A stretch of 64,000 nt of DNA from Artemia franciscana (Eukaryota > Arthropoda > Branchiopoda > Anostraca > Artemiidae). The translations under genes and the position numbers were made by a program. Positions 23,231-34,041 of the stretch are shown here, piece after piece; within the stretch, counting starts at the first letter, position 1; the number at the start of each line of letters is the position of its first letter. Where the stretch lies: positions 32,159,519 to 32,223,518 of the forward strand of contig NC_088866.1 of the NCBI RefSeq assembly GCF_032884065.1, given 5' to 3'. The notes under the pieces were generated by a model. That model had not been told where the DNA came from. It saw only the letters and a list, made by a program, of their open reading frames with translations, and ran no database searches.

Positions 23231-23345
23231 TATATATATATAAAAACTAGCTGTTGGGGTGGCGCTTCGCGCCACCCCAACACCTAGTTGGTGAGGGCGC
23301 TTCGCGCCCCCCCCCAAGCCCCCCCGCGCGCGTAAGTCGTTACGC
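23130..23345. repeat. Large palindrome: two facing Helitron 3' ends
   Basis: The plus-strand Helitron end (CTAG at 23227-23230) faces a minus-strand Helitron end (CTAG at 23247-23250) across 16 AT bases. The ~100-base GC-rich arms are near-perfect inverted repeats (G-tract, GCGCGAAGCGCC, AACTAGGTGTTGGGG, hairpin, CTAG). The minus element's hairpin stem is 14 bp and perfect with a GAA loop. The plus element's stem has one change (GAAGCACC). Confidence 0.9.
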
Positions 23346-23390
23346 GCCATTGTAGTTGTGTCCCTATGTCCCACCTGTGAATATAGATAG

Positions 23391-23513
<123 letters not shown>

Positions 23514-23517
23514 TTTA

Positions 23518-23715
23518 ACTACGTAAAACTTGCGAATATACAACATTCTTTGCTGTCCCATTGTCTGTGCATATAAATAGATTGTCAGGTTTACCGACTC
23601 TTGAACATGCAACATATAATGGTCCATGGGAAAACAATCCGTATTCAGATCTATACCTCATGATTCTAATGATTGCCCTTGAGCTTTGTTGATGGTGATT
23701 GCTAATCGACCATTC
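23518..23715 (-). pseudogene. Helitron helicase C-terminal fragment
   Basis: Minus-strand reading gives TINKAQGQSL, an in-frame stop, then GIDLNTD and [20 protein letters not shown], ending VLRS-stop. This is the same C-terminus as 22480-22660 but a separate, shorter copy, with the canonical TINKAQ where the plus copy has TINKDQ. Upstream helicase motifs are missing. Confidence 0.8.
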
Positions 23716-23739
23716 CCTGAGTCGCCATCGTCATTTATA

Positions 23740-24030
23740 TATCCCCCTGTGCATCCCGGCGTCCCCTTTGTAGTTATGTCCCTGTGTCCCGGTCGTCATT
23801 TATATTCCCTGTGTCCCGGTTGTCATTTGTGTCCTGGTGTTCCAGTCTGTGATTTCTGTTTGAGTGTCCCGGGCGTCATTTATATTCCTTGTGTCCCGGT
23901 GTCCCGGTCGTCATTTATATCCCCCTGTGCCCCCCGGCGTCCCCATTGTAGTTGTGTCCCTGTGTCCCGGTCGTCATTTATATTCCCTGTGTTCCGGTCG
24001 TCATTTGTATCCCGGTGTCCCGGTCTGTAT
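23740..24030 (-). repeat. Helitron-borne minisatellite (GTCCCGGTCGTCATTTATAT-type)
   Basis: This is a degenerate tandem array of ~25-30-base units built from GTCCCGGTCGTCATTTATAT and CCCTGTGTCCCGG (plus-strand sense). A single related unit (GGGACACAGGGACACAACTA) occurs near each Helitron 3' end (23086-23105 and the mirrored site near 23355). The array is thus an expansion of a motif already in the element. Confidence 0.8.
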
Positions 24031-24034
24031 ATAC

Positions 24035-24500
24035 ATTCGTTTTTTAGTTTTGTTTTTCTCCTTTATTTTTTTCCTTTTTTCTTTTTTTTCTTTTTTAGTT
24101 TATTTAGATTTTTAAATTTTTTAGTTTTAGACAGACAGACATAACCCACAAACAACTTATTTTTATATATATTTATTCATATTTTTTTAGTTTTCTTTTT
24201 CTCTTTTATTTTTCAGTTTTTTCCTTTTTTTTAGTTTTTTTCTTTTTTAGTTTTTAGTTTTTTTTAGTTTTTTACCTTTTTTTAGTTTTTTTAGTTTTTT
24301 AGCTTTTTTAGTTTTTTTATTAGTTTTTATTTTTTTGTAGTTTTTGCCTTTTTTTATTTTTTTCAGTTTTTTTTAGTTATTAGATTTTTACCTTTTTTTA
24401 GTTTTTTTTAGTTTTTTAGCTTTTTTAGTTTTTTTTTTCTTTTTAGTTTTTTTTGTAGTTTTTACCTTTTTTAGTTTTTTTCTTCTTTTGTATTAGTGTG
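24035..24500. repeat. T-rich TTTTTAGTTTTT low-complexity array
   Basis: It is about 450 bases of TTTTTAGTTTTTT-like sequence with short C interruptions, split by a Helitron 5' end at 24130-24171. On the minus strand it reads AAAAACTAAAAA, the same word as the A-rich tract at 20300-20342 in the plus Helitron. It is probably an expanded version of that tract. Confidence 0.75.
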
Positions 24501-24591
24501 AAATAATTCAGACGTCATATGCGGACAAACATGACGTCACCTGATCCACACACAGATCCACACACAGACAACTTATTTTTATATATATAGA
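24490..24591 (-). mobile_element. Helitron 5' end, reverse orientation
   Basis: On the minus strand from 24591: TCTATATATATAAAAATAAG, TTGTCTGTG, two copies of GATCCACACACA (reverse sense) and GGTGACGTCA. It is a second minus-strand 5' terminus next to the one at 24171, so at least two minus copies are nested or recombined here. Confidence 0.7.
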
Positions 24592-24665
24592 TAAGTTGTA
24601 TGTGTGTGTGTGGGTCTGTCGGGTGACGTCATGTTTGTGTGTTGACTGACGTCATGTTTTCGACT
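24592..24665 (+). mobile_element. Helitron 5' end fragment, forward orientation
   Basis: ATAAGTTGTATGTGTGTG, GGTGACGTCATG and TTGACTGACGTCATG match the Helitron 5' region on the plus strand. The match breaks at about 24665, where repeat A begins. It touches the minus-strand 5' end, forming a head-to-head junction. Confidence 0.65.
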
Positions 24666-24667
24666 GA

Positions 24668-26320
24668 CCTAATTTCTGTTCGTTTTAAGTTTTAATGTCG
24701 CTTCTTACTTTCAGTTAAAAAAAATAGTTTTTTTTATGTAATTTCTGAACGTTTTTGAATTAATGTATTTTGATTTTGGCTCTCCGCACATAAATTATTA
24801 AAATGAAATTTGCTTATTAATTCCTTTTTTTGGCTAAATGGCTTTCTCTTACTTTTGATCAGACGATTTTGAGAAATAACGGGTGGGGAAGGAGGCCTAG
24901 TTGCCCTGCAATTTTTCGGTTACATAAAAAGGCAACTATAAATTTTAATTTTTAACGAATGTTTTTATTAGTAAAAAATATCCGTAACTTAAGAATTAAC
25001 TTACGTAACAAACTTTTATATTCTTAAATTTTTATTATGTATATGAGGGGGTTTGTACCCTCGTTAATACCTCGCTCTTTACAGTAAATCGTAAGTTTTG
25101 TCCCAATTCTTTAAGAATGACCCCTGAATCAGAAAGGCCGTAGAATAAATCATTGAAATTACTAAAAATAATATAGCATAAAGAGCGAGGTATTTATCTC
25201 CTCCTAAATACCTCGCTCTTTATGCTAAAGTATTTTTAGAACCCCTCATATGCGTAATAATCTCTGTTCGTTTTAAGTTTCAATGCCACTCCTTACTTTC
25301 AATTGAAAAACTTTTCCATGTTTATTTTTTCATTGTTTTTTTTTATAGTAACTTTAGAAAATCCTGCGCCCTTTTCATTGAATTTCTGTTCCCCTATGAC
25401 ATATTTCTCCAAGGAAAGATCCTCCCATATAGCCCCCTCCCGTCAACCCCACCCCCAAACCAAAAAAAAATCCCCTGTAAACGTCTGTACACTTCCCAAT
25501 AACCATTATTATATGTAAACACTGGTCGAAGTTTGTAACTTAAAGCACCTCCCCCAGGGACTGTGGGGGAGTAAGTCATTCCCAAAGAAATGGTTATTAT
25601 GGTTTTTGACTATGTGGAACAAAAATGGCTATCTCAAAATTTTGATCCGTTGACTTTGGAGAAAAATGAGCGTTGGAGAAAAATAGGTGCCCTCCAATTT
25701 TTTATCACTTAAAAAGGGCACTAGAACTTTTCATTTCCGTTAGAATGAGCCCTCTTGCGACATTCTAGGACCACTTGGTCGATACGATCACCCCTGGAGA
25801 AAAAAACAAAAAACAAACAAACAAATAAACACGCACCCGTGATTTGTCTTCTGGCCAAAAATACGAACTTCCACAATTTTGTAGATAGGAGCTTGAAATT
25901 TTTGCTATAGGGTTCTCTGATACGCCGAATCCAATGGTGTGATTTTCAATTTTCGTTAAGATTCTATGACTTTTAGGGGGTCTTTCCCCCTATTTTCCAA
26001 AATAAGGCAAATTTTCTCAAGCTCGTAACTTTTGATGACAAAGACTAAATTTGATGAAACTTATATATTTAAGATCAGCATAAAAATCCGATTCTTTTGA
26101 TGTATATTTTAGCATCAAAACGGTTTTAGCATCAAAACCGTTTTTTTAGAGTTTCGTTTACTATTGAGCCGGGTCGATCCTTACTAAAGTTCGTTACCAC
26201 GAGCTGTTTGACTATTGTTATAAAAATTCCGTTTTTTAGAGTTTCGGTTACTATTGAGCTGGGTCGCTCCTTACTACAGTTCGTTTTCGTTACCACGAAC
26301 TATCTACTCTTTGTAGAGTA
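24668..26320 (-). repeat. Repeat A, long copy, reverse orientation
   Basis: It runs from the remains of the terminal hairpin (AATTTCTGTTCGTTTTAAG at about 24670) to the palindromic start (GTTCGTTACCACGAGCTG at about 26200, with a second, repeated start at 26262-26305). The left half of the hairpin is missing at the Helitron junction. The doubled start suggests an old tandem or nested insertion. It is non-coding. Confidence 0.75.
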
Positions 26321-26770
26321 GATAGTTTTTGTTTCTTTGTTTGCTATGATTGTTTATTTAATTTCTGTTTGTTTTGGATTTCATTTGCGCCACAATAGCA
26401 AAATGTTTTTGTTCGTTTTAAACTTGATTTGCATACTCAACTTAAGCTTTACTCGTTTTTAGATTTATTTATTCATTTATATTAGCGCGTGTTGTATGTT
26501 TTTATGATCGTTTATTTGTTTTCTGTTCGTTTTGGGTTTTGTCTATTCTTTAATAGTAAGTTTTGGTTATTTTGAGTTTGAGTTATTGTAGGTTTCTATT
26601 CCTTCTGATTTTAAGTTTCATATGGCCTTTACTTTCCTTTAGAAAACTTCTTTTTTGGAAAGTTTTTTTAAATTAGTTCCTGTTCGTTTTTGATTATACC
26701 CACTGCTCCCTGAAAACGACCGCGGTCTAAAAACCAATCCTTAATCCAATTCTCACTTGTGTTTGAATTC
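26320..26770. other. Spacer with degenerate GTTCGTTTT words
   Basis: It lies between two opposed repeat A copies. Several degenerate TCTGTTCGTTTT words occur (about 26370-26700). There is no gene. Confidence 0.4.
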
Positions 26771-26776
26771 TGCTCT

Positions 26777-28500
26777 CCTAATCAAACAGTTCGTGGTAAC
26801 GAACTGTAGTAAGGAGCGACCCGGCTCAATAGTAACCAAAGCTCTAAAAAATGGAATTTTGATACCAATAGCTACATCAAAAGAACTACATCAAAATAAT
26901 TTTAAATATATAAGTTTCATCAAGTTTAGTCTTACCCATCAAAAGTTACGAGCCTGAGAAAATTTGCGTTATTTTAGAAAATAGGGGGAAACAACCCCTA
27001 AAAGTCATAGAATCTTAACGAAAATCATATCATCAGATTCAGCGTATCAGAGAACCCTACTGTAGACGTTTCAAGCTCCTATCTACAAAAATGTAGAATT
27101 TTGTATTTTTTGCCAGAAGGCAGATCACGGATGCGTGTTTATTTGTTGGTTTGTTTTTTTTTGTTTTTTTTCCAGGGGTGATCGTATCGACCCAGTTGTC
27201 CTATAATGTTGCAAGAGGGCTCATTCTAACGGAAATGAAAAGTTATAGTGCTCTTTTTAAGTGACCAAAAAAATTGGAGGGCACCTAGGCCCCCTCCCAC
27301 ACTAATTATTTTCCCAAAGTCAACTGATCAAAATTCTGAGATATCCATTTTATTAAACGTAGTCAAAAAACCTTATAACTATGTCTTTGGGGACGACTTA
27401 CTCCCCCACAGTCCCCGTGGGAGGGGCAATAAGTTACAAACTTTGACCAGTGCTTACATATAGTTATGGTTATTGGGAAGTGTACAGGCGTTTTCAGGAG
27501 GATTTTTTTGGTTGGGGGAGGGGTTGAGAAGAGGGAGATATGCTGGGGGAACTTTCCATCGAGAATTTGTCATGGGGGAAGAAAATTTCCATGAAGGGAG
27601 CGCAGGATTTACTAGCATTATTTAAAAAAACAATGAAAAAATAAATATGAAAAAGTTTTTTCAGCTGGAGGTAAGCAACAGCATTAAAACTTAAAACAAA
27701 CAGAAATTATTACCAATATGAGGGGCTCGCCTCCTCCTCCTAATACCTCGCTCTTTACGCTAAAGTATTTTTAGTAATTTCAATTATTTATTCTACGGCT
27801 TTTGTGATTCAGGGGTCATTCTTAATGAATTGGGACAAAGTTTAAGCTTTAGTGTAAAGAGCGAGGTACTGACGAGGGGGCGAACCCCCTCATATATGTA
27901 ATAAAAACATGAGAATACAAAAGTTCTTTACGTAAGCTAATTTATAAGTTACGTAAATCTTTTACTAATAAAAAGACTCGTAAAAAATTAAAAGTTCTAG
28001 TTGCCTTTTTAATTAACCAAAAAATCGGAGGGCAACTAGGCTTCCTCCCCCGCTTTTTTTCTCAAAATCATCCGATCAAAATTATGAGAAAGCCATTTAG
28101 CCAAAAAAAAAAATCCAAATTTCGTTTTAATTATTCCTCTGCAGAGAGCCAAAATCAAAACATGCATTGATTCAAAAACTTTCAGAAATTAAATAAAAAA
28201 AAACAAGTTTTTTTTAACTGAAAGTAAGGAGCGACATTAAAACTTAAAACGAACAGATATTACTTCGTATATGAAAGAGGCTGCTTCCCCATCAACGCCC
28301 CGCTCTTTACGCTAAAGCTTTTTACTGTTTTAAAAAAAAGAATTGAGAGAAAGAGTCAAACTTTAGCGTAAAGAGCGGGGCGTTGATGGGGAAGCAGCCT
28401 CTTTCATATTCGAAGTAATTTCTGTTCGTTTTAAGTTTTAATGTCGCTCCTTACTTTCAGTTATAAAAAAACTTGTTTTTTTAATTAATTATTATAATAA
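26777..28500 (+). repeat. Repeat A, most complete copy, forward orientation
   Basis: It starts AAACAGTTCGTGGTAACGAA and passes through all blocks seen in other copies. It holds an internal hairpin at about 27700-27900 (CTTTACGCTAAAG and its inverse) and ends with a terminal hairpin at 28215-28463 that has arms of about 105 bases around a ~45-base loop. It is about 1.7 kb with no open frame longer than ~70 codons. It is the best reference copy in the window. Confidence 0.8.
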
Positions 28501-28539
28501 AACCATGGTAAACTAATTTCTCAGAACTTTGTAGCCACT

Positions 28540-28660
28540 TAAGTAAGAGATTGATAATTCTAAGTAAGAGAGTTGGTTATTTAAGTAAGAGGTTATTTAA
28601 TTAGTTAGTTTAGTTATTTAATTAGGTTAGTTATTTAATTGGTCATTTAAGGATACTTTT
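28540..28660. repeat. TAAGTAAGAG / TTATTTAATTAG low-complexity repeats
   Basis: Short degenerate repeats of TAAGTAAGAG followed by TTAGTTATTTAATTAG words. This is simple-sequence DNA, with no gene. Confidence 0.6.
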
Positions 28661-28824
28661 GTAGTTACATTACCATTCATTGGAAGTACAGACTCCCAAT
28701 TCTTTCAGAAAGAATTGACGAAAAAAACTTTCGGAAGGGTTTTTTTAATTAATGTTTGCTCGTTGTTTGATTGCAAAAACTTTCGAGTTTTTAAAAACTC
28801 CTTATTTCAAAATAAGATTTTTTT

Positions 28825-29045
28825 TCAACATCAAAGTATCAAAACTAGCATTAAAGTAACAATATCAAAGTACCAAAGTATCAAAGTAAAGAAAGGATCA
28901 AAGTTAACAAGGTATCAAAATAAACAAAGTGTCAAAGTAACAATAAGCAACTTGCACAACTTACATCCCTTGTACAGTAAATCGAAGGTGCAACGTAAAT
29001 CACTTAATCCAAGTAGCAACATAAATAAAGTATCAAAACAACAAT
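28825..29045. repeat. Degenerate ~10-bp repeat (TATCAAAGTA)
   Basis: ATCAAAGTAnC-like words recur many times in this stretch (for example AAAGTACCAAAGTATCAAAG). It is a low-copy degenerate minisatellite. The 110-codon frame across 28715-29047 is made of this repeat and is rejected as a gene. Confidence 0.6.
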
Positions 29046-29059
29046 AATTAAGCTCCGTA

Positions 29060-30190
29060 ACTCCGAGCCGTTTCCTCGGGGCTGGAAGGGGGAGGGGTCA
29101 ACCACGGCAGCATAGTTACTTGACCTTTAAACTATCTTGAACAAAATGGCAATCTCCAAATTTTGACCAGATATCTTTTGATTCTTAAAAACTGAATTAA
29201 AACTTTCAATTTCCAATCAAATGAGCCCTCTTCGACGTTTATACGAGCATAACTTCCATTACAACCATATGTGCCCCCAGGGATTAACTTATAACACCTG
29301 TCCTGGCCTTTCAACTATTTTTAATAAAATGGCTATCTCTACATCTTTTCGGATAGGTCTGAGGAAAAAAGGGGGTAGGGGGGCTAGTTACCCTCAGATA
29401 TCTTTTGACTCTTAAAAAGTGAACTAGATCCTTCAATTTCCAATCGAATGAGCCCTCTAATAAGTTTATACAAGCATCCCTTTCATAAGAACCATATACG
29501 CCCCCAGGACATAACTTACAACGCCTGCCCCCAAGCTCTGGGGGGTTGTGTAGACACCAGAGTTCTTTTTATGTATTGTTTGAACTAATTAAAAAAATGA
29601 ACATCTCAAAATTTGTACCGCATGGGTTTAGGAGAAAAAGTGAGAGGGGGGGAGGGCTAGTTGCTTTCTGATCTCTTTTGACTCTTGAAAAGTAAATGGG
29701 AGCTTTCAGTATCCAATTAAATGAGCCCTCTATGAAGTTGATATGAGCATACCATCCATAAGAACCATATTTGCCCCAAGGGCATAACTTAGAACGCCTG
29801 CCCCCGGGCCCTGAGAGATTGTATCTACATCAGAGTTTTTCTTATCTGACCTTTGAACTATTTTCAACAAAATGGCTGTCTCAAAATTTTCCGAAACGGT
29901 TTCGGGGAAAAGGCGTGGGGGGCTAGATACACTCGGGTCTCTTTTGACTCTTAAAAGTAAACTAGAACTCTCGATTTCCAATCAAATGAGCCCTCTCTGA
30001 AGTTTATACGAGCATCCCTTCAATAAGAACCATATATGCCCCAGGGCATAACTAATAACGTCTGGTCCGGTCCCTGGGGGGTTGTATTGACTCTGGAGTT
30101 TTCTTTGTACGATCATTGAACTATTTTAAAAAAAAATGGTCAAATTTTTACCAGATGGGTTTGAGTGAAAATGGCGTAAAAGGGGGGGGG
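29060..30190 (+). repeat. Repeat F tandem array (~230-270 bp units)
   Basis: The word ATGAGCCCTCT recurs at 29221, 29448, 29721 and 29986 (spacings 227, 273, 265). It is each time followed by ...TATACGAGCAT...CATAAGAACCATAT-GCCCC...GGGCATAACTTA...CCTGG-GGGTTGT and a CAAAATGGCTATCTC block. The units are divergent. The array stops at GGGGGCTAG (30194), where the LINE 3' end joins, and resumes beyond the LINE at about 34150. Confidence 0.8.
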
Positions 30191-30194
30191 GCTA

Positions 30195-30221
30195 GTAAGT
30201 AAGTAAGTAAGTACTTTTATT
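30195..30221 (-). terminator. LINE 3' end: AATAAA plus (TTAC)n
   Basis: On the minus strand AATAAA (30221-30216) is followed at once by AGTAC and about four TTAC units, then the flanking CTAGCCCCC of repeat F. This marks the exact 3' terminus of the inserted LINE. Confidence 0.75.
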
Positions 30222-30327
30222 ACCCGAAAATTCACAGGAATTACATCGGAGTACGAATGGAAAAAGAAAAGAAAATCACACTACTAACATAACCATAAGT
30301 AAACACACACTATGTACACTAACAATA

Positions 30328-31385
30328 CTACTGACACATGATAGCTAGCCACGGGTTCGTCCTTCCCTTAGCCTTTTCCAGCAAATTTTCTACGACCCGG
30401 TTAATGCAAACTGTTGGATCGGACACTCCGTAATTACACATGATATACGAGTTCTTCGTCCACGGAGGAAGTCTCAGAAGGAACTTCGCAAATCGAAAAA
30501 AACAGAACTCTTACTTTTGTTCATTGGGTGGACGACAAATAATTCCAAAAAGGTGCTATATACAGTACATATGGGAGGGCAATGGTATTATACAGCGACG
30601 CAAGAAATCTACGGCAGAATCGATGTCTGTTACCAATGATTGATCCGTAAGCAATCTGGATTTTCGCCTCTACGTGTCGTAAAAGCAACGTTCCTGTCGA
30701 GTTGAGGCTTCGACCGATTGGTAAACCAAGGTAGGTAATACACCGCTTTGAAGAACAGTACGGCCGATTTAGACACATTAAATGATAAACCTATTTTATT
30801 ATATTCCCTACTCAAAACATCAAAATTCTTCGATAGTCGATCGGCAGACCTGTTCAAATTAAGTAGGTCGTCAGCATACGCCATCAACGAAACATTGATC
30901 CCTTTTGAAACACAAGACGTAGCTACCTGGGCTTGTGCCGGCAGAACTCTATTGTTATACAAAGTCGGGGACACAATTGAGCCTTGCCTGACCCATTTAC
31001 GACCTGGTACAACAACAGATTCAGTCGGATATGACGGTATTTTAATTTGCGCTCTAAGGTTATTGTACATATAATACACAACTCTGACAATACACAGATT
31101 TAGCCCTTGTTTATACGCTTCTAGAAGGATCTGCGCATGCACCGACGAGTCAAACGCCCAGCTTACATCAAAAGAACCAATAACTAATGGGTGACCCGTT
31201 GCCTCAGAATCAGACAAAATAGCAGCAAGGGCGAACAAAGCATCAGCGCATCCAAGACCTACCGTTAAGCCAAACTGGTAGTTTGGCAACAGTTTCTAAC
31301 ATTCGGCAATATAAGCATTTCAAAAAGCTTACATAAAACTGGCGACACAGTAATTGGGCGATAGGAGGAGCATATATTAGCTGGC
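30328..31385 (-). pseudogene. LINE ORF2, reverse transcriptase core and C-terminus
   Basis: Minus-strand reading from 31289 gives GLTVGLGCADALFALAAIL, then motif A as SFDVSWAFDSS, KWVRQGSIVSPTLYN, and the catalytic box SLMAYADDLL (YADD at 30867-30878). It continues to RRLPP-type C-terminal sequence (LLRLPPWTKNSYIMCNYGVS; VVENLLEKAKGRTNPWL) and a stop at about 30328. Frame shifts occur near 31300 and 30640. Upstream, near 31370-31300, the words PIT-SPVLCKLFE can be read across frames. The enzyme would copy element RNA at a nicked target. Confidence 0.85.
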
Positions 31386-32320
31386 TACCCTTTTTTCAGG
31401 ATGGGCGTAAGTTGTCCTTTACAGAAAACATCGGGCACAATACCGACTACAAATATGATCTGGTACAATAATGTTAACATTTCATATAAAAGACGAGTAC
31501 CATTCACAAGGTGAAGTGCACAAAAACCGTCAATTCCGCGCGAATTTTTCTTTTTCAACTTAAAGACATTTGCAGTTACATCTGAAACAGTTACGGTAAA
31601 ATCCGGAAAACTCGAATTTGATAGCACAGATTCAAGTTGCTCGATATATGGCCTTGCTATACTAGGATCTGGGGCACTAAATTCGCTCGTATAGTAGGCT
31701 CGCCAGTCATTTGGGTCACAAGGCATGGACTTAGGCGTTTCTTGGGCGTCTTTCACGCGATCTTTCCATAGACGACTAGGATCGTTGATTATTCTCTCTG
31801 TATATTCATGTTTCACATTTGTACGATGCTGCTTGAGGGCTTTCTCAAATTTATGTTTTGTGTGTTAACGGAGACAATTCAACACACCGAATTTTGGGCG
31901 ACCGCCTTCCCTCCATACCGAGAACCAAAACATAGCATCTTGACACGCTTTCATTAGCTTTCGATTCTTTGAGAACCCAGGGATTTCTGTATGTTTACGA
32001 ATTTTCCTAATGGGAACAGCAGCCTTTTCTGCGGTTAGTAGTGCATGGGTGATTTCAGCACAAAAGCTATTGACCTGTATTTTAGTTTCTTGGATATTCC
32101 TTTGCATGTTGGCTTGTAGGAGATTATATAGTAAATTGATCTTCTGCAGCGTCTTGTCGAGCACTGTCTGATAAAGAGGAAAGTCGGCCTTAAACCAGTC
32201 CTTTATTTCGTACCACTGTGAAGAACTTTTTTCCTTAGGAATACACACATTAACACATCCTTCAATGGGAATATGGTCGGTGGGGTGACTTCCCATCAGC
32301 ACCCTAACTGTGCCACTCAC
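31385..32320 (-). pseudogene. LINE ORF2, linker and reverse-transcriptase N-terminus
   Basis: Two pieces follow one another. At 32320-31865 is the end of the endonuclease (SHPTDHIPIEG, the TDH replacing the usual SDH) and the linker. At 31816-31385 is the RT finger region (VFKLKKKNSRGIDGFCALHL ... IVPDVFCKGQLTPILKKG), where KxxSRGxDG and TPILKKG are typical LINE words. A short frame break lies between them at about 31865-31820. Confidence 0.8.
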
Positions 32321-32343
32321 GTTTAATGTGCATGCGACATGGT

Positions 32344-32946
32344 CTATATTTGAGACTGAACCACTAGTGTGTACGAAAGTAAATCATTGTCTTTTGGAAG
32401 CACACGATACCGATTTTCCAGTGTGCTTAGGATCAACTGGGACCGAGGAGACGAGTCGTCAGCTAGATCACAGTTGTAGTCTCCGATTATAACGCATTCC
32501 AGTTTGGACAACATAATGGTCTTGAGGCACTTTACAAGAGCACGCACTGCCTTTGGAAATTGGTTATTTGATTCTTCGTCGCTGTAGTTTGTGGGGAGGT
32601 AGGCATTGACAATCACAAGATTCCCAGCTCTTATAACCATAAAGTTTTAAGCTGTATGAAAACTGTCGGAATCAACTGCAGAGCTACATACGATCGCCAG
32701 TCCACCAGAGGGTCTTCTACGTTGACGAGACTTTGCTGGGACAAAATAAAATGTATGAGTGTCTCAAAATTTGAGCAGGTTGAGACTATCACTTGTGAGC
32801 AGATGTTCTTGGATGCATAGAATATTACCTCGCCGACATAATTCACCAATTAAGGGGATTCTGTGAGACACACCTCCGTTCATGGTCCACGACACGATTT
32901 TAGTACTGGCATGCTGTTCATTCATCGGAGCGTTTTTGCTTTCCAA
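32344..32946 (-). pseudogene. LINE ORF2, apurinic-type endonuclease
   Basis: The N-terminal part (32946-32764) reads KIVSWTMNGGVSHRIPLIGE and ILCIQEHLL, which corresponds to the SWNVNG and QE-L motifs. After a frameshift the second part (32640-32344) has VIVNAYLPTN and VIIGDYNCDLADD, the GD-N-D active-site strand. The endonuclease nicks target DNA to prime reverse transcription. The order and spacing match a complete domain, broken only by frameshifts. Confidence 0.8.
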
Positions 32947-32949
32947 TTT

Positions 32950-34041
32950 GCTTTTTCATCTCAGGACATTGGAATGACTGACAGGTATGTTTTGTAGATT
33001 TACATGCTGCACAGCCAATTGGATTCGTGCAGCGGGTAGTAGCATTTGACGTATAGCCTAGGACACCCGTTGCCTAGGACACCGCAACGGGGACAAACCT
33101 GGGGAGCGGAATACGCCGCTGAAACGTGACCGAATTTCTGGCAGTTATAACATCGTTTTGGAAGGTACACAAATTCTTCAATCGGAAAACGTTCAAACTC
33201 TAGTTTTGGCAGAATTTTCATGGCCAGACCTATTTGATAGCGGGAAGAAAAGTACAACTTATAGGCTCGACTTCTACCACACTGCTAAGCCCTTTCGCAA
33301 CCTGAAACGCAGTTTTTCACCTTATCGGCATCATATGTAGTCGGAATGTTTTTAGATCACGCCTATAAATACTGGTGATTCCACCCTAGCTTCTGCACTT
33401 TGCGACTTCTAGTTGATAGAAGAGGCAATGCTGTTCGCCTTGACCTTCGTTTTAACTAAAAGCCGCCATTCAGATCGACTTCTTTTCAATTCGACATCAT
33501 CGACTGACAGTTCTTCTCCACAAATACTTATCAAAATTGTTTTCGTTCCTCTGGCGTGGTAGTGGGTTCTTCAGAACTACGGAATAGGGTAGTGGAGAAA
33601 GTCTATCTGGTGCAGGACTGGGTTGGTTTCCGTCACTTAAAGATTTGCCGGGAGGACACGGGATTGGGACTTGGTTGTAGCTTTCGAGAAAACCCGAGAA
33701 CTGCCGTCGCATTTCATTCACTGTCGATATGACACATGCGCCTACTTCTGCTCCACTGGCCGGTACTTCTTGAGGATCAAATATAACGAACTTGGGAAGT
33801 TATATTCTTTCTTTAGCGCATCTTGCAAATAGCTTGGCAATATCCATTAAATTATCCTCATCTTGGACGCATTTCGTAAATCAATCACCAGTTTTGGCCT
33901 CCTTAGTCAACAATTCTTTGGCCTTTAAGATTGAGTCTCTATCAAAAAACTCCGCAGCTCGTTTCAAAAATACTTCCTTCTTTATCCTGTTATTCATTGA
34001 ACGCGATATGTAGTTCAACACAGGTATTATAGTCTCCCCCA
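32950..34041 (-). pseudogene. LINE ORF1 (gag-like, zinc knuckle), broken
   Basis: Starting near 34041 (MGETIIPVLNYISRS) the frame can be followed with two in-frame stops (about 33876 and 33798) to EVGACVISTVNEMRRQFSGF and a Pro/Ser-rich segment (33721-33497). A later piece (33257-33000) holds CYNCQKFGHVSAAY, a CX2CX4HX4C knuckle whose last Cys is Tyr, then CPRCG. A short direct duplication, CCTAGGACACC...CCTAGGACACC, at 33057-33083 disrupts the second knuckle. ORF1 proteins bind element RNA. Confidence 0.7.

Noticed and set aside
23078..23374. Pro/Arg/Ala-rich frames in the GC-rich palindrome
   Set aside because: They come from the inverted Helitron 3' ends, and the G/C tracts give spurious long frames on both strands.
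23686..24144. 152-codon frame with Cys/Pro/Gly repeats
   Set aside because: It is a translation of the Helitron minisatellite and the T-rich array.
28715..29047. 110-codon frame
   Set aside because: It is composed largely of the degenerate TATCAAAGTA repeat.
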